A stretch of 29,986 bases of DNA from positions 1-29,986 of IMG/VR virus record IMGVR_UViG_3300042923_001786; one strand, 5' to 3'. The stretch's first letter is position 1. Each line of letters begins with the position of its first letter. The stretch comes from a virus. A model generated the notes under the pieces. It was not told the DNA's origin. It did no database searches and saw nothing but the letters and a program-made list of their open reading frames with translations. Position numbers and translations under genes: made by a program. Positions 7,882 through 16,752 of this stretch are shown piece after piece.

Positions 7882-10800
7882 TTACTTACCTCCGATCATC
7901 GAGTTGTAGTTTCCTTGGTAGCCCGCCCGAACTTGGTTGCCAAGCTCTTGAGCCTGTTGCCTTTGACCCTTCTGCACATGTCCTGCGATCGACTTCCCGA
8001 TCTTGTCAGCCTCATCAGCGGTCATGTCAGCGCCCAGTGTTACGTTAACGATGACATCTCCGACCCTTGTGGTGACATTCTTGAATTGCGATCCTGAAGA
8101 CATGGCCTCGAAGTACGTCATTGGCTGCATACCATCTGGTAGGTTGAAGGTGGACATCTTGGTGAGGGACTCCTTGATCTTAACCAAGTTGTCCTTCTGC
8201 TCTTGCTGTAGCTGTGCGATACGCAGCCAGATGTCCCGGTACTGTTCTCTCTCGGAGTCCAAGTTTGGGTTGTACTTGGATAGCTCTGCCTGTAATTTAG
8301 GTAACGATTGGGCTATGATTCTGTTCTGTTCCAACAGACCTGCCCTAGTCGCACCTTTCACAGAAGCGCTATCGCTTGTTGCCCCGCCGATCAAGAGGTC
8401 ACTAACGCTGCCCGAGCTTGTGATGGAAGCCTTGTTGAGCGAGAAGTCGAGGTCATCAAACAACTCTGTGGTAGCGTTAGTCTTGATACCAAGCCTGTTA
8501 CCTACGATCTGAGCGCTCATCTGTGCTACCTGTGCCCTCTTAGCTTGTTCCTCAGCATCCAATGCCCTCCAAGCAGGAGAATCCTTCTGGCCCGCTTTCT
8601 CGACCTCATCCTTCTCCTTCTTGATTTGGTCTGCCGCCGCAGTCAGCAGCTTACGTTGAGATTCGAGGAAGTCGTTTGTGATCTTGATGATTTCCTCTGA
8701 GTCATCCCTGAATCCCTTAACCATAAGGTCAGCTTGACGGATTTGGAAGGCAGACTCATTGGCGTTTAGCTTGTTGTTCGCATCCTCGTTAATCTTACTG
8801 ATAAGCTGTTGGGCTTCGTCGATGGTGGTTACGTTCTCGTAACGGGTGTCCTTGATATTGCCTTCGGTATCTACGAGGAATGCCTTGGTTGGGTCTGCCT
8901 TGTAGATTTCCTCCTGCATTTTGACCCGAGCCGCCGCGATCTCCTTGTAGATGTTGGCGAGAGCCGCATCCCGGGAGAGTGCGCCGCCACTGGATGCTCG
9001 TTGAGCCATGTCATAGCCTTCTCCTCCTTGGAGCTTATTCATCAAAGAGTTGTAACCATAACCTAGCCACCCAAGCAATTTGTCACCTGTGCTCTTTTTG
9101 TCGTTATTTGCTGCGTAGAATTGCTTCAAGATGTCTTGAGCCGCCATAGCGTCCATTTCAGCAAGTTCACCTTCGGAGGCAATGTTTCTACCTGCACGAC
9201 CTATGGACGCCTGTAGCCCGACACCGATAGTAGCCGCAGCACCTACCCGCATCATCCCGCCACCGACTGCTCTGCCTACACGTCTTGTTCCCGAGTAGCG
9301 TTTACGATCAGGGTCAACATCTTGCTCGAACAGGACGTTACCTTGGTCATCGCGCTCTAGCTTGCCGTTAGCGTCCCGAAGAGGTGCTCCCTTACCTTGC
9401 AGCAATCCCGTTAACAACTGCCTGAATGTGCCGCCGCCTGTACCGCCGCCCGCAGTCAACTGCCCTGCGCCACTGGAAGCCGCGGCGATCATAGCGACCA
9501 TTGCTGCCCCTCCGCTGACTTTGCTGCCGTTGATGATGGCCGGGACGCCTGCACCCGCAACATCAAACTGGCGACCTAACCTAACCATCGTCTTGTGGTA
9601 GTTCTCGGTGCTGATTTTGCCCCTGCGATGGCCTTTCTCTAGCTGATCGATCTTCCGTTGTAGGCGGTCAAACTCCTTAACGTCAACACCTGCTTGGGTA
9701 GCCAGCTTCTTCAAGGCGGCGCTGAATGCCGTAGCGTCGACTGTCGCATTCTTGAACTCGGTTTGCACCATGTTCGTCTTAACGGACAGTTTGTCTTCCG
9801 AGATTCCGAGCCTAGCGACCTCGTTGTCTAGCAGCTTCATGCGGTTGTTAAGCATGTGCGCTTCTGCCGCCAACGCTGCCATCTGAGGCGCGATCCGCTG
9901 ACTCACACGGGTAAGCTCGGGGTCACCACCGCGGGCAAATGCATTGTCCAACTGACTCTCAAAGAACCTGCGACGTACATTGATAGAATGTGCTTGACTG
10001 TTCATCGTTGTGCGTACCCTATCAATCCTCTCGCCACGCCAAGCGTCCCGTTTGTCTTGAACTTTATCCATGCCTTTACCTAGCAGCCAACGGGCACCAA
10101 ATCCCATACCAAGTGTGGTCGCCAGTTGCAGAGAAGTTGCGATCTCCTGTGCATTGTCCCCAACCACCCGCAAGAATGCGTTGAGGTAAGTAGCCAGCCG
10201 AGAGAACTCTTCCTGTAGGCTTTCGAACACGTCACCAGTTGCGACTTCCCACATGGTTTTGACTTGGTTTTCTTTGAACTGGTACGTACCCATCTGTGCT
10301 GCTTGGATCAGAGCGATCTCACGCGGACTGATGTCGGAAATTTCACCCGACATGAACTTGAACACGTCTTCGGACGTTATCGCGCCATTCACACCGCTGC
10401 CTTGGATTTGCTTCTGGTTGTTGGCAAGCCTACGCTCGTTAAGGACTTCAATTGCCTGTCTTTGTTGCTCCATGGCTCTCTGGCTATCCTCGACCAATGC
10501 GACCAAAGCGGCGGCTCCGCCGATCTGCCAAGTTTGAGCCAGTGGTTCAAAGATTTGATTGCGGTCAGGTTTGCCAACCACTCCTACAGCGTCGAATACT
10601 GCACCCATCAATTCAAGAATGTCACGTTGCCGCTTCACGCCAGTATCAGGGTCAGTAACAAACGGACTGAGTTTCATACCAGCAAACTGTGGGAGTTCCG
10701 AGAGTTCTTCGAGTATGCTAACCGACTCGGGCTTGTAGAGATGTTCAAGTATGCTCTTGTAGAAAGTACCGCCCTCTTTACCCGAACGAGCAGTACCTTG

Positions 10801-13800
10801 TACGAACATCGTTGACAACGCAGTAGCCTGTGCGATGGCCTTGAACTTATCCTCCGCGTAAACCTCTGGCATAACGTCACGGAATATTGCACCTGCCCTA
10901 GCTTGCGTATCCAGAACGTCCTCGATCTTGGCTTGGGTCATGTTGGTGGATTTGATAATCATGTTCGTTACCTTTTCCATCTCCGCGCCCACAAGCCCCC
11001 ATTGAGAAGCCAGCGCCTCGAAACCCATAGCAACAGCCTCTACGTCAACGTCCTCGATGGATTTTGCTTTAAGGATTTGCCGCGTAAACGCCATCGCCTC
11101 GTTCGGGTCGTCCCATCTCCGCGAGGAAATATGGTACGCTGTAGCCGCGTCTGTGGTGCTTACGCCGTTGACATATGCCAGTTGTTGCAGAGTACGTCTG
11201 TTACCGCCGTACGCCTTTGCACGAAGGTCTGCTTGCTCCTGCCCCAACAACTGTTCGTAGTTAGCGTCCAGTTGTTCTTTTGTAAGAGCATTCTGGTCGT
11301 AGAACTTCCGACCTGCATCACCCTGCGCGTAGTAGAAGTCCTTATCGAGCATAGAACGTTGTTGCAGCCGTTCAGCCGCGGTGGACTGCATAACATTCAT
11401 AGGGTCGCCGTTAGGGTCAGAAATAGCTTGCAAGTCCTTAAACATGAAGTTTTGCTGCGCCTTCAACATGTTGTACTCGAACTGCTTGTATTGGTCGTAC
11501 CCGTACCACATCGCTATGCTCGGTGCGCCGATCAGGGAACCCGCCACCGTGTACCTAGCAGAGTTCATCATGGCGTCCGTCAGTCCATTTCTACGTTCGC
11601 TCTGACGAACGGGCCGCACATTATTCTGGTAGTCTTCAACCACGAACGGAGAGTAACGGTACCCAAGGGAATCCTGCTTAGGCGATCTAACGCCCCCGAA
11701 CTTACCTACAAACAACTCGCCTGAAATGCGGTCAATGTTACCTTCGATCTTCTGAGTTTCCCCGTTCACGTCCGTAAGCGTAGCTTTCCACTTACGAGTG
11801 GCGGCATCGAATTGATCGAGTTTGACCTGCATGTGAGTCATAGTTTGCATGATCGTTTCCAGCTCTCTGAGCGTAACGTCTCCTTTGAGCATGTTGTCCT
11901 GACCGAACAGATCACCTTTCGCGTCGGAACTCGCCATCTGGTTGTAAAGCACCCTAACGCGGGCAAGCTCGTTACGGAGGTCAGCGATTTCCAACGTACG
12001 CCGCCTGATATCCGTATCGTCACCGATAGGCGTACCTGCAAGTACCGTGGATCGCTGCTGTAGGGCGTCGAGCCTTTGGTTCAGGTCTGTGTAATCCTGC
12101 TCCCCTAGCTTGCTGCGGAAGCTGTCCCGAACCCTTTGAAGCTCGATGTCAAAGCTATCGGCGCGAGTCTGATCCCGCTGCATGGCGTAGCTTGATCTGC
12201 TGTCCAATTGGTTCACCCGCGCTACTCGGTCGAACCCTTTGGATACAGTTTCCAACTCCATTGCGAACTGTCGCATTAAACGGCCCGCCGTAGCGAGGGA
12301 TTGGAGATCAACGACCTCCATAGCGGCCAAATCCTTGGACTTGGAGATGATGCGGTTCAGCATCTCATCCATTTCGTTGTAGTCTTCGGCACCTAGCTTT
12401 CCGAGGAACTTCGTACGCAGACCCTCAGCCCTTATTTGGGTACGCTGCATGAACTCTGCAAGGTTCTTCTCCATCTCGCCGCCCTTGAATGCAACTGTCC
12501 CAGTTCGCTTACTTTCCCTGAACTGCTCAACGAGGTATTGCAGTTCTTGGTTCGTTTGCTTTATCATCGGGGCAACTAAGCGGTAGTCGGCGGAAGTAGT
12601 AGCTCTACCTGCAAGCTCACGCATACGCGGCAGGTACGCGTTGTCCAAGTAATCATTCAGGTTGTTGTGATCTTCCTGTGCCATGGTGGAACCACGGAAG
12701 CGATTCTTGGTACGTTCAACCGTAATCATTGCCGAACGGGTAAGGGCGTCCTCGTACATGAAGTCTTTCGGTAACCTTGCATTGCCACGAACAGCAAGAG
12801 GCATACGGTCACCGAAGAGAAATCCTTGATCCCCATACTGCCCACCATTTGACGATTCCTCGCCTGTAGCGCCCCGCGCCGCTCTGCGGGAGCCGCGGCC
12901 ACCGCGTACTGTCCCTGCGGGTGGAGTGTACCCGAGGCTTTGATGAACAACGTCAATGTCCCGAATGCCTTGGAAGATAAGACGGAACTGAGCGTCAAGC
13001 TCTCTACGGAGCTTCGCGACAACCTCTTCCATAACACGGTTCATATCACCAGTAATACTTTGCAACAGGCTGTCACCATGAATGGGGTTAAAGTGGATGT
13101 TCTGCCCGTCAATAGCGCTGCGAATACCCGTGATCTGCGTGGTCAGGGCTTGCAGGAATCGATCATTCATATGGGTCATTGTAGACTCAAGGGAAGCATT
13201 AAGGACGTTTCTTAACGCTTCATCACCCTCTTGTACAGGAACGGCTCTTTGGTACTCCCGAAGTGTTCTGTAGTTCCCGCGGGTAGCTAGGATTCTACGA
13301 ATGTGCTGCGGGAGGTCAGCAGTGTTGGCACGGAAGGAACTTCCTAGCTCCTGCGATACCCGGTGAGCATCCTCGATCAATCGGTCGGTGTAGTTGGTCA
13401 GGAATCCGTTCGCCCCCAAGGTAAGGCCGCCCATAACCGAATTAAGATTGAACCGTCCTTGCGCTTGCGCCGCGTTCATATTGTTGATTGCTATTGCAAG
13501 GTGTCCTACATATCTTGAAAGATAGCCCTGTACCGCGGTATTAATAGGGGAGACATCCGAGCTATTGACAATCCCTGTGCTAGTGAGCGCTTCGGTTAGC
13601 GCCAAGATGTTCGCACGAATTGTTTCGGTCAATTGATTGACGTGATCTTGCAGAGGCTCAAGAACATGCTGTCTATAATTTATGTCGATCGCCCCTGCAT
13701 CAGCAGGTAACCAAGAGTCAACAACGTCAGCGATCTTAGCACCCGCCCGGGCAATCGCCCGGTTTACTGAATCGGTCAGGTCAAGGCTAATGACTCCTGC

Positions 13801-15783
13801 ACCCGTCACGTTGGCATTTTCAACTGCCCGGCCAAGAGCAGCTTCAACATCCTGTTCCAGCTCCTTAGCGGATTCGAACCTTAGCGCAACGGAGGAAAAT
13901 GCAGCATGTACCGTTTGGGTCATTTGTGCCACGGCATTCTTCAAGGTACCCTTCATGCTGTCCTGAATGACCTTTTTCTCTGCGGTAGTAAAGGACTTGA
14001 AGTTCTTGTCGCTAAGGCCATTCGTGAAGGCTTCGAGAACATCCGTGGACTTCTTGATCGTGAAATCTACAAGCTTCTTCGATTGCGCGTACATGACCTC
14101 ATCAATATCGTCGAGTTCATTCTTGCTTAGAGTTCTACCTTGTTGACCATTGAGCTTGTCTACGACATTCGCGATGTGGTTAGCCAGGTAGTTCTTCACT
14201 CCTTGAGCGACTTCATCGAGCTTTTCGTCAGGGATATCGGCAGTCCCGCCCGTCAACGCATTCAGCTTCGCAATGAGTGCAGATGCATCCACTCTAACAG
14301 GCCGGGAAGCGAGGCTTGGGACTTCCGCTGCGTACTTCTTGATGAGCGCTGTCACTGCGCCTTGCAGGTCAGTGAAGATATCCGTTTGCAGCTTCAAGAT
14401 ATCTTCCATCAAATTTTTGGCAAACAGTTGGGTGTTTTGCTCGATGCGGCTCTTTGTTTGCTCCGTATGAATCCCGAGCTGCTGTGCAATTCGAGAAGCG
14501 TCATCGGCAGTAAGGAAAGAACCGCCCGAAATCTCAGAAGCAACCTGCCGTACTGCTTCGAGGGTTGACTGCTCGATACGCTGACTGACCTCTCCCATAC
14601 CTTTCTGCATGATAGTTTTGCCATTAATGACGGCGGGAGAGTAACCCAAGTCCTTGTACAGTTGGAGTAGGGAGTCATCAATAGTATCTTTGATGTATTT
14701 TTGCACCATGTCAGCAGCGGTTTTGAGCCATTCCGCGTACTGATTGTAGACAGGGCTATCCTTCGTAACTGAGATGTTGGTCGTGATATCCTTTATCAAG
14801 GCTCCGATTTTGCCTGTCACCGAATCCCTGAGTGTGCGGATCATTCTGTCGAGTTCGGACACTTTTTTGCCTTGGGAGCCTTTATCCTGCACATCGATGT
14901 TGTTCAGCGCCGACGCCACCACGGAAACCTCGTCGTACAGGTTAGTCATGGTGTCTCTGAACTTGCCAAGGTTCAATCTGTAGTCAGATAGCTGCTTGAA
15001 CTTTGGATCGTCAGCGAGGGATGCAAATAATTCATCCACTTTCTTTATTTCTTTGCTTACTTTGGTAATGACATTAGCTAGGCCCATAGCCTTTATCGAC
15101 AGCATACCGTCAACATTCTCAACCTTAATAGCATCAGGGTTGGATAGGGTTTCAACGACCTTATCCCCGATTTTCTTTAAGATGTTTCTATATGCCGCAC
15201 CGTCGATGGTCAGCTTAATAGGCGATCTTACTTCCTTACCGTTCTCGTCCATAGTGAACGCTTCCGATGCTATGGAAATGTTCTTCTCGATCTGCTCGTT
15301 CAGCTTCGTGTTGAAAGCCTTTCGGAAGTTATCCATGGCCTTGGCATTGAAATAGAACTTGAACTCCAAGTTATTCAGACCGAGCTTGGCGTGATCTTTA
15401 AGAGCTTCCTCAAGCTTGGTTTGAATTTTAGAATTGATCTCCTTGAACAGTTCTGTCGGCATCGTGACTTTGAACGGTTGCGTGTTGAATGTGTGGTCGA
15501 AGTGAATGCTGCTCTTAACCAAAGCTTCATTGATCTGATCTGTAAGCTGCTCCTTAAAGTAATCGTACTTAATAAGACCCTTCTTACCTTCAAGGGTACC
15601 TATCAGCTTATCCACATCTTCTTTGAACGCTTTAAGATTCAAGCCGCCCTCGATCTTACCCATAGCTGTAGACATAGCTTCCAAGTACGAAGCAAGGCTT
15701 TGGGCACCCTTTACCGCGTCCGTAAATGTAAGTTTAATTTCAGTTTCTAAGCTGCGCTTTTCACCCATCGATTCAGTGGTCAT
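7882..15783 (-). CDS. Tail tape measure protein
   Basis: A 2633-residue protein, the largest gene here. The reading frame opens at an ATG at 15795, but that codon abuts AAGGAG with no spacing, so the in-frame ATG at 15783 (12 bases after the site) is the better start. The first ~1300 residues are helical, charged and Gln/Asp-rich. Within them are three ~100-residue repeats, beginning near residues 1022, 1120 and 1217. From about 1400 the sequence resembles the phage-minor-tail (TP901-type) tape measure core. Short hydrophobic, Ala/Gly-rich segments near 2095 and 2180 could insert into or contact the host membrane. The protein sets tail length and is packed in the tube lumen. Position after the frameshifted chaperones and before the Dit-like gene is canonical. 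Confidence 0.95.
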   Translation of the reverse strand: MTTESMGEKRSLETEIKLTFTDAVKGAQSLASYLEAMSTAMGKIEGGLNLKAFKEDVDKLIGTLEGKKGLIKYDYFKEQLTDQINEALVKSSIHFDHTFNTQPFKVTMPTELFKEINSKIQTKLEEALKDHAKLGLNNLEFKFYFNAKAMDNFRKAFNTKLNEQIEKNISIASEAFTMDENGKEVRSPIKLTIDGAAYRNILKKIGDKVVETLSNPDAIKVENVDGMLSIKAMGLANVITKVSKEIKKVDELFASLADDPKFKQLSDYRLNLGKFRDTMTNLYDEVSVVASALNNIDVQDKGSQGKKVSELDRMIRTLRDSVTGKIGALIKDITTNISVTKDSPVYNQYAEWLKTAADMVQKYIKDTIDDSLLQLYKDLGYSPAVINGKTIMQKGMGEVSQRIEQSTLEAVRQVASEISGGSFLTADDASRIAQQLGIHTEQTKSRIEQNTQLFAKNLMEDILKLQTDIFTDLQGAVTALIKKYAAEVPSLASRPVRVDASALIAKLNALTGGTADIPDEKLDEVAQGVKNYLANHIANVVDKLNGQQGRTLSKNELDDIDEVMYAQSKKLVDFTIKKSTDVLEAFTNGLSDKNFKSFTTAEKKVIQDSMKGTLKNAVAQMTQTVHAAFSSVALRFESAKELEQDVEAALGRAVENANVTGAGVISLDLTDSVNRAIARAGAKIADVVDSWLPADAGAIDINYRQHVLEPLQDHVNQLTETIRANILALTEALTSTGIVNSSDVSPINTAVQGYLSRYVGHLAIAINNMNAAQAQGRFNLNSVMGGLTLGANGFLTNYTDRLIEDAHRVSQELGSSFRANTADLPQHIRRILATRGNYRTLREYQRAVPVQEGDEALRNVLNASLESTMTHMNDRFLQALTTQITGIRSAIDGQNIHFNPIHGDSLLQSITGDMNRVMEEVVAKLRRELDAQFRLIFQGIRDIDVVHQSLGYTPPAGTVRGGRGSRRAARGATGEESSNGGQYGDQGFLFGDRMPLAVRGNARLPKDFMYEDALTRSAMITVERTKNRFRGSTMAQEDHNNLNDYLDNAYLPRMRELAGRATTSADYRLVAPMIKQTNQELQYLVEQFRESKRTGTVAFKGGEMEKNLAEFMQRTQIRAEGLRTKFLGKLGAEDYNEMDEMLNRIISKSKDLAAMEVVDLQSLATAGRLMRQFAMELETVSKGFDRVARVNQLDSRSSYAMQRDQTRADSFDIELQRVRDSFRSKLGEQDYTDLNQRLDALQQRSTVLAGTPIGDDTDIRRRTLEIADLRNELARVRVLYNQMASSDAKGDLFGQDNMLKGDVTLRELETIMQTMTHMQVKLDQFDAATRKWKATLTDVNGETQKIEGNIDRISGELFVGKFGGVRSPKQDSLGYRYSPFVVEDYQNNVRPVRQSERRNGLTDAMMNSARYTVAGSLIGAPSIAMWYGYDQYKQFEYNMLKAQQNFMFKDLQAISDPNGDPMNVMQSTAAERLQQRSMLDKDFYYAQGDAGRKFYDQNALTKEQLDANYEQLLGQEQADLRAKAYGGNRRTLQQLAYVNGVSTTDAATAYHISSRRWDDPNEAMAFTRQILKAKSIEDVDVEAVAMGFEALASQWGLVGAEMEKVTNMIIKSTNMTQAKIEDVLDTQARAGAIFRDVMPEVYAEDKFKAIAQATALSTMFVQGTARSGKEGGTFYKSILEHLYKPESVSILEELSELPQFAGMKLSPFVTDPDTGVKRQRDILELMGAVFDAVGVVGKPDRNQIFEPLAQTWQIGGAAALVALVEDSQRAMEQQRQAIEVLNERRLANNQKQIQGSGVNGAITSEDVFKFMSGEISDISPREIALIQAAQMGTYQFKENQVKTMWEVATGDVFESLQEEFSRLATYLNAFLRVVGDNAQEIATSLQLATTLGMGFGARWLLGKGMDKVQDKRDAWRGERIDRVRTTMNSQAHSINVRRRFFESQLDNAFARGGDPELTRVSQRIAPQMAALAAEAHMLNNRMKLLDNEVARLGISEDKLSVKTNMVQTEFKNATVDATAFSAALKKLATQAGVDVKEFDRLQRKIDQLEKGHRRGKISTENYHKTMVRLGRQFDVAGAGVPAIINGSKVSGGAAMVAMIAAASSGAGQLTAGGGTGGGTFRQLLTGLLQGKGAPLRDANGKLERDDQGNVLFEQDVDPDRKRYSGTRRVGRAVGGGMMRVGAAATIGVGLQASIGRAGRNIASEGELAEMDAMAAQDILKQFYAANNDKKSTGDKLLGWLGYGYNSLMNKLQGGEGYDMAQRASSGGALSRDAALANIYKEIAAARVKMQEEIYKADPTKAFLVDTEGNIKDTRYENVTTIDEAQQLISKINEDANNKLNANESAFQIRQADLMVKGFRDDSEEIIKITNDFLESQRKLLTAAADQIKKEKDEVEKAGQKDSPAWRALDAEEQAKRAQVAQMSAQIVGNRLGIKTNATTELFDDLDFSLNKASITSSGSVSDLLIGGATSDSASVKGATRAGLLEQNRIIAQSLPKLQAELSKYNPNLDSEREQYRDIWLRIAQLQQEQKDNLVKIKESLTKMSTFNLPDGMQPMTYFEAMSSGSQFKNVTTRVGDVIVNVTLGADMTADEADKIGKSIAGHVQKGQRQQAQELGNQVRAGYQGNYNSMIGGK

Positions 15784-15799
15784 CCTATATGTCATCTCC

Positions 15800-15855
15800 T
15801 TCCACGAAGAGAAAATCCCGTTACTACCTAATCACTAGAATAGGCAGAACGGGAT
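15800..15855 (-). terminator. Hairpin terminator between chaperone and tape measure genes
   Basis: The arms ATCCCGTT (15848-15855) and AACGGGAT (15813-15820) pair perfectly. An inner pair, CTGCCTA/TAGGTAG, extends the stem with one bulge. On the minus strand the stem is followed by TTTTCTCTT. The loop contains a GTCTANNCTAG-like motif. Confidence 0.7.
15835..15845 (-). promoter_or_regulatory. GCCTATTCTAG motif upstream of the tape measure gene
   Basis: The minus strand reads GCCTATTCTAG, one mismatch from the GTCTANNCTAG motif shared with five other leaders. It lies inside the loop side of the hairpin terminator, about 50 bases before the tape measure start. Its role is inferred from recurrence only. 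Confidence 0.35.
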
Positions 15856-15862
15856 AACTGGC

Positions 15863-16635
15863 TTACATGCCACCGCCCAATATACGAGCTAGTTGGGCAA
15901 TGTCTTCTTCGGTTGCTTCTTGGTAGTCACTATCAGGGGAGTCTAGGGCGCTATTTTTCGATCCGCCCTCAGCGGCTCCCTCACTTACACCGAACATCGC
16001 TTTCAGCGGCGCTTGCGTCATCTCTACCTCAAACTTGATGAACTGATTAGTTTTCTTTATCAGGTCTTCGACCTGCGGTAGGGTATATTCGGCAATTTCC
16101 CACTGGTTCAAATTGCAATGTTTGTGGAGGGAGAACATTATGTCGCCCCAATCAAGGGGTTCATTCGTTTTCGCATCTCGAACCCCGGTGGATTCCCCCT
16201 CTCCACTAGGTTCTACTTTTTTAGGTTGTTGGCCTCGATGATATAGTCAAGGATTTCACGTACGTGCGAGAAGTCGCAGTACTCATCCAAATATTCGCGT
16301 GTAATTTCAGGGTAACTATAGAGTGCGATTTGGAGCGCCTCATAAAAGTTATCGACCCGCTGTTTGTCAGCCTCTTCGTTACCTGTTTCAATGAAGTTGA
16401 TAATCAGGGAGTCCAAACTGATGTTACCGAGCAGTTTCATGAGCCTTCTGCCCTGCCCGAGCTTGGATGGTTTCATCATGTACTCCTTACCGTCGAGTAA
16501 GGTGATCTTCTTACCTGTTGGGAACCACACGTCCTCAGACTTTGCAGTAACCGCCTCCGCTTTAATGCGGGCAATCGCTTCGTCGTTCATACCTTGTGCG
16601 TGTACCTTTTCCAGTTCTTCTTTGGTCATAGACAT
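15863..16635 (-). CDS. Tail assembly chaperone G-T fusion made by -1 ribosomal frameshifting
   Basis: This product reads the first 140 codons of the chaperone gene, slips back one base on A-AAA-AAG at 16216-16222, and continues in the -1 frame for 117 residues to the stop at 15863. The fusion is 257 residues. The 26 codons between the slip site and the first downstream ATG (16138) are open and in frame with the downstream ORF. That ATG has no good ribosome binding site, so independent translation is unlikely. The T part is acidic near its end and finishes ARILGGGM. In lambda, gpG and gpGT coat the tape measure protein during tube assembly; here the pair sits in the same place, between the tube and tape measure genes. 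Confidence 0.87.
16188..16206 (-). other. Possible frameshift-stimulating stem-loop
   Basis: GTGGA and TCCAC can form a 5-bp stem around a 9-base purine-rich loop, beginning nine bases downstream of the A-AAA-AAG slip site on the minus strand. The stem is short, so its effect is uncertain. The position fits a -1 frameshift stimulator. Confidence 0.4.
16213..16635 (-). CDS. Tail assembly chaperone (gpG-like)
   Basis: 140 residues from the ATG at 16635, which lies eight bases after GGGGG. An upstream in-frame TTG at 16641 is only two bases from that site and is less likely. The sequence is helical and acidic (LLGNISLDSLIINFIE near residues 68-83; DFSHVREILDYIIEANN at the end), consistent with small tail chaperones of Firmicutes siphophages. 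The gene ends CTA-AAA-AAG-TAG, which places a classic slippery heptamer directly before the stop and links it to the downstream T frame. It follows the tail tube gene and its terminator. The assignment rests on position and the frameshift signature more than on sequence family. Confidence 0.88.
   Translation of the reverse strand: MSMTKEELEKVHAQGMNDEAIARIKAEAVTAKSEDVWFPTGKKITLLDGKEYMMKPSKLGQGRRLMKLLGNISLDSLIINFIETGNEEADKQRVDNFYEALQIALYSYPEITREYLDEYCDFSHVREILDYIIEANNLKK
16216..16222 (-). other. Slippery heptamer A-AAA-AAG for -1 frameshift
   Basis: In the chaperone frame the codons CTA-AAA-AAG are followed by TAG. The heptamer A-AAA-AAG fits X-XXY-YYZ, and slipping back one base gives GTA-GAA-CCT with no stop until 15863. 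The same heptamer drives dnaX frameshifting in E. coli. Confidence 0.85.
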
Positions 16636-16672
16636 ATTCAATTCCCCCTAAGAATTAATACCCCCTATAGGT

Positions 16673-16742
16673 AAAAAACACTGGCAAGGCAAGTTAGGTT
16701 GAGCAGGGGGAACCCAACCTTCCGAGCTACCTTGCCAGTGTT
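16673..16742 (-). terminator. Strong long-stem terminator after the tail tube gene
   Basis: A perfect 13-bp stem pairs AACACTGGCAAGG (16677-16689) with CCTTGCCAGTGTT (16730-16742). A second inner stem, AGGTTG/CAACCT, can form inside the loop. On the minus strand the stem runs into TTTTTT (counting the stem's last two bases, eight Ts). It separates the highly expressed tube gene from the chaperones. Confidence 0.85.
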
Positions 16743-16752
16743 GGAGCAAGAA

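Noticed and set aside
15784-15795. Tape measure start at the ATG at 15795
   Set aside because: That ATG touches its ribosome binding site (AAGGAG) with no spacing, so the in-frame ATG at 15783 is a better start.
15863-16138. Independent 91-residue gene with ATG at 16138
   Set aside because: No good ribosome binding site precedes it, and the frame is open back to the slippery site, so it is better read as the C-terminal part of the frameshifted fusion.
16673-16742. Long inverted repeat as an attachment site or insertion sequence end
   Set aside because: It is followed by a T-run just after the tail tube stop, which fits a terminator, and there is no transposase or integrase nearby.
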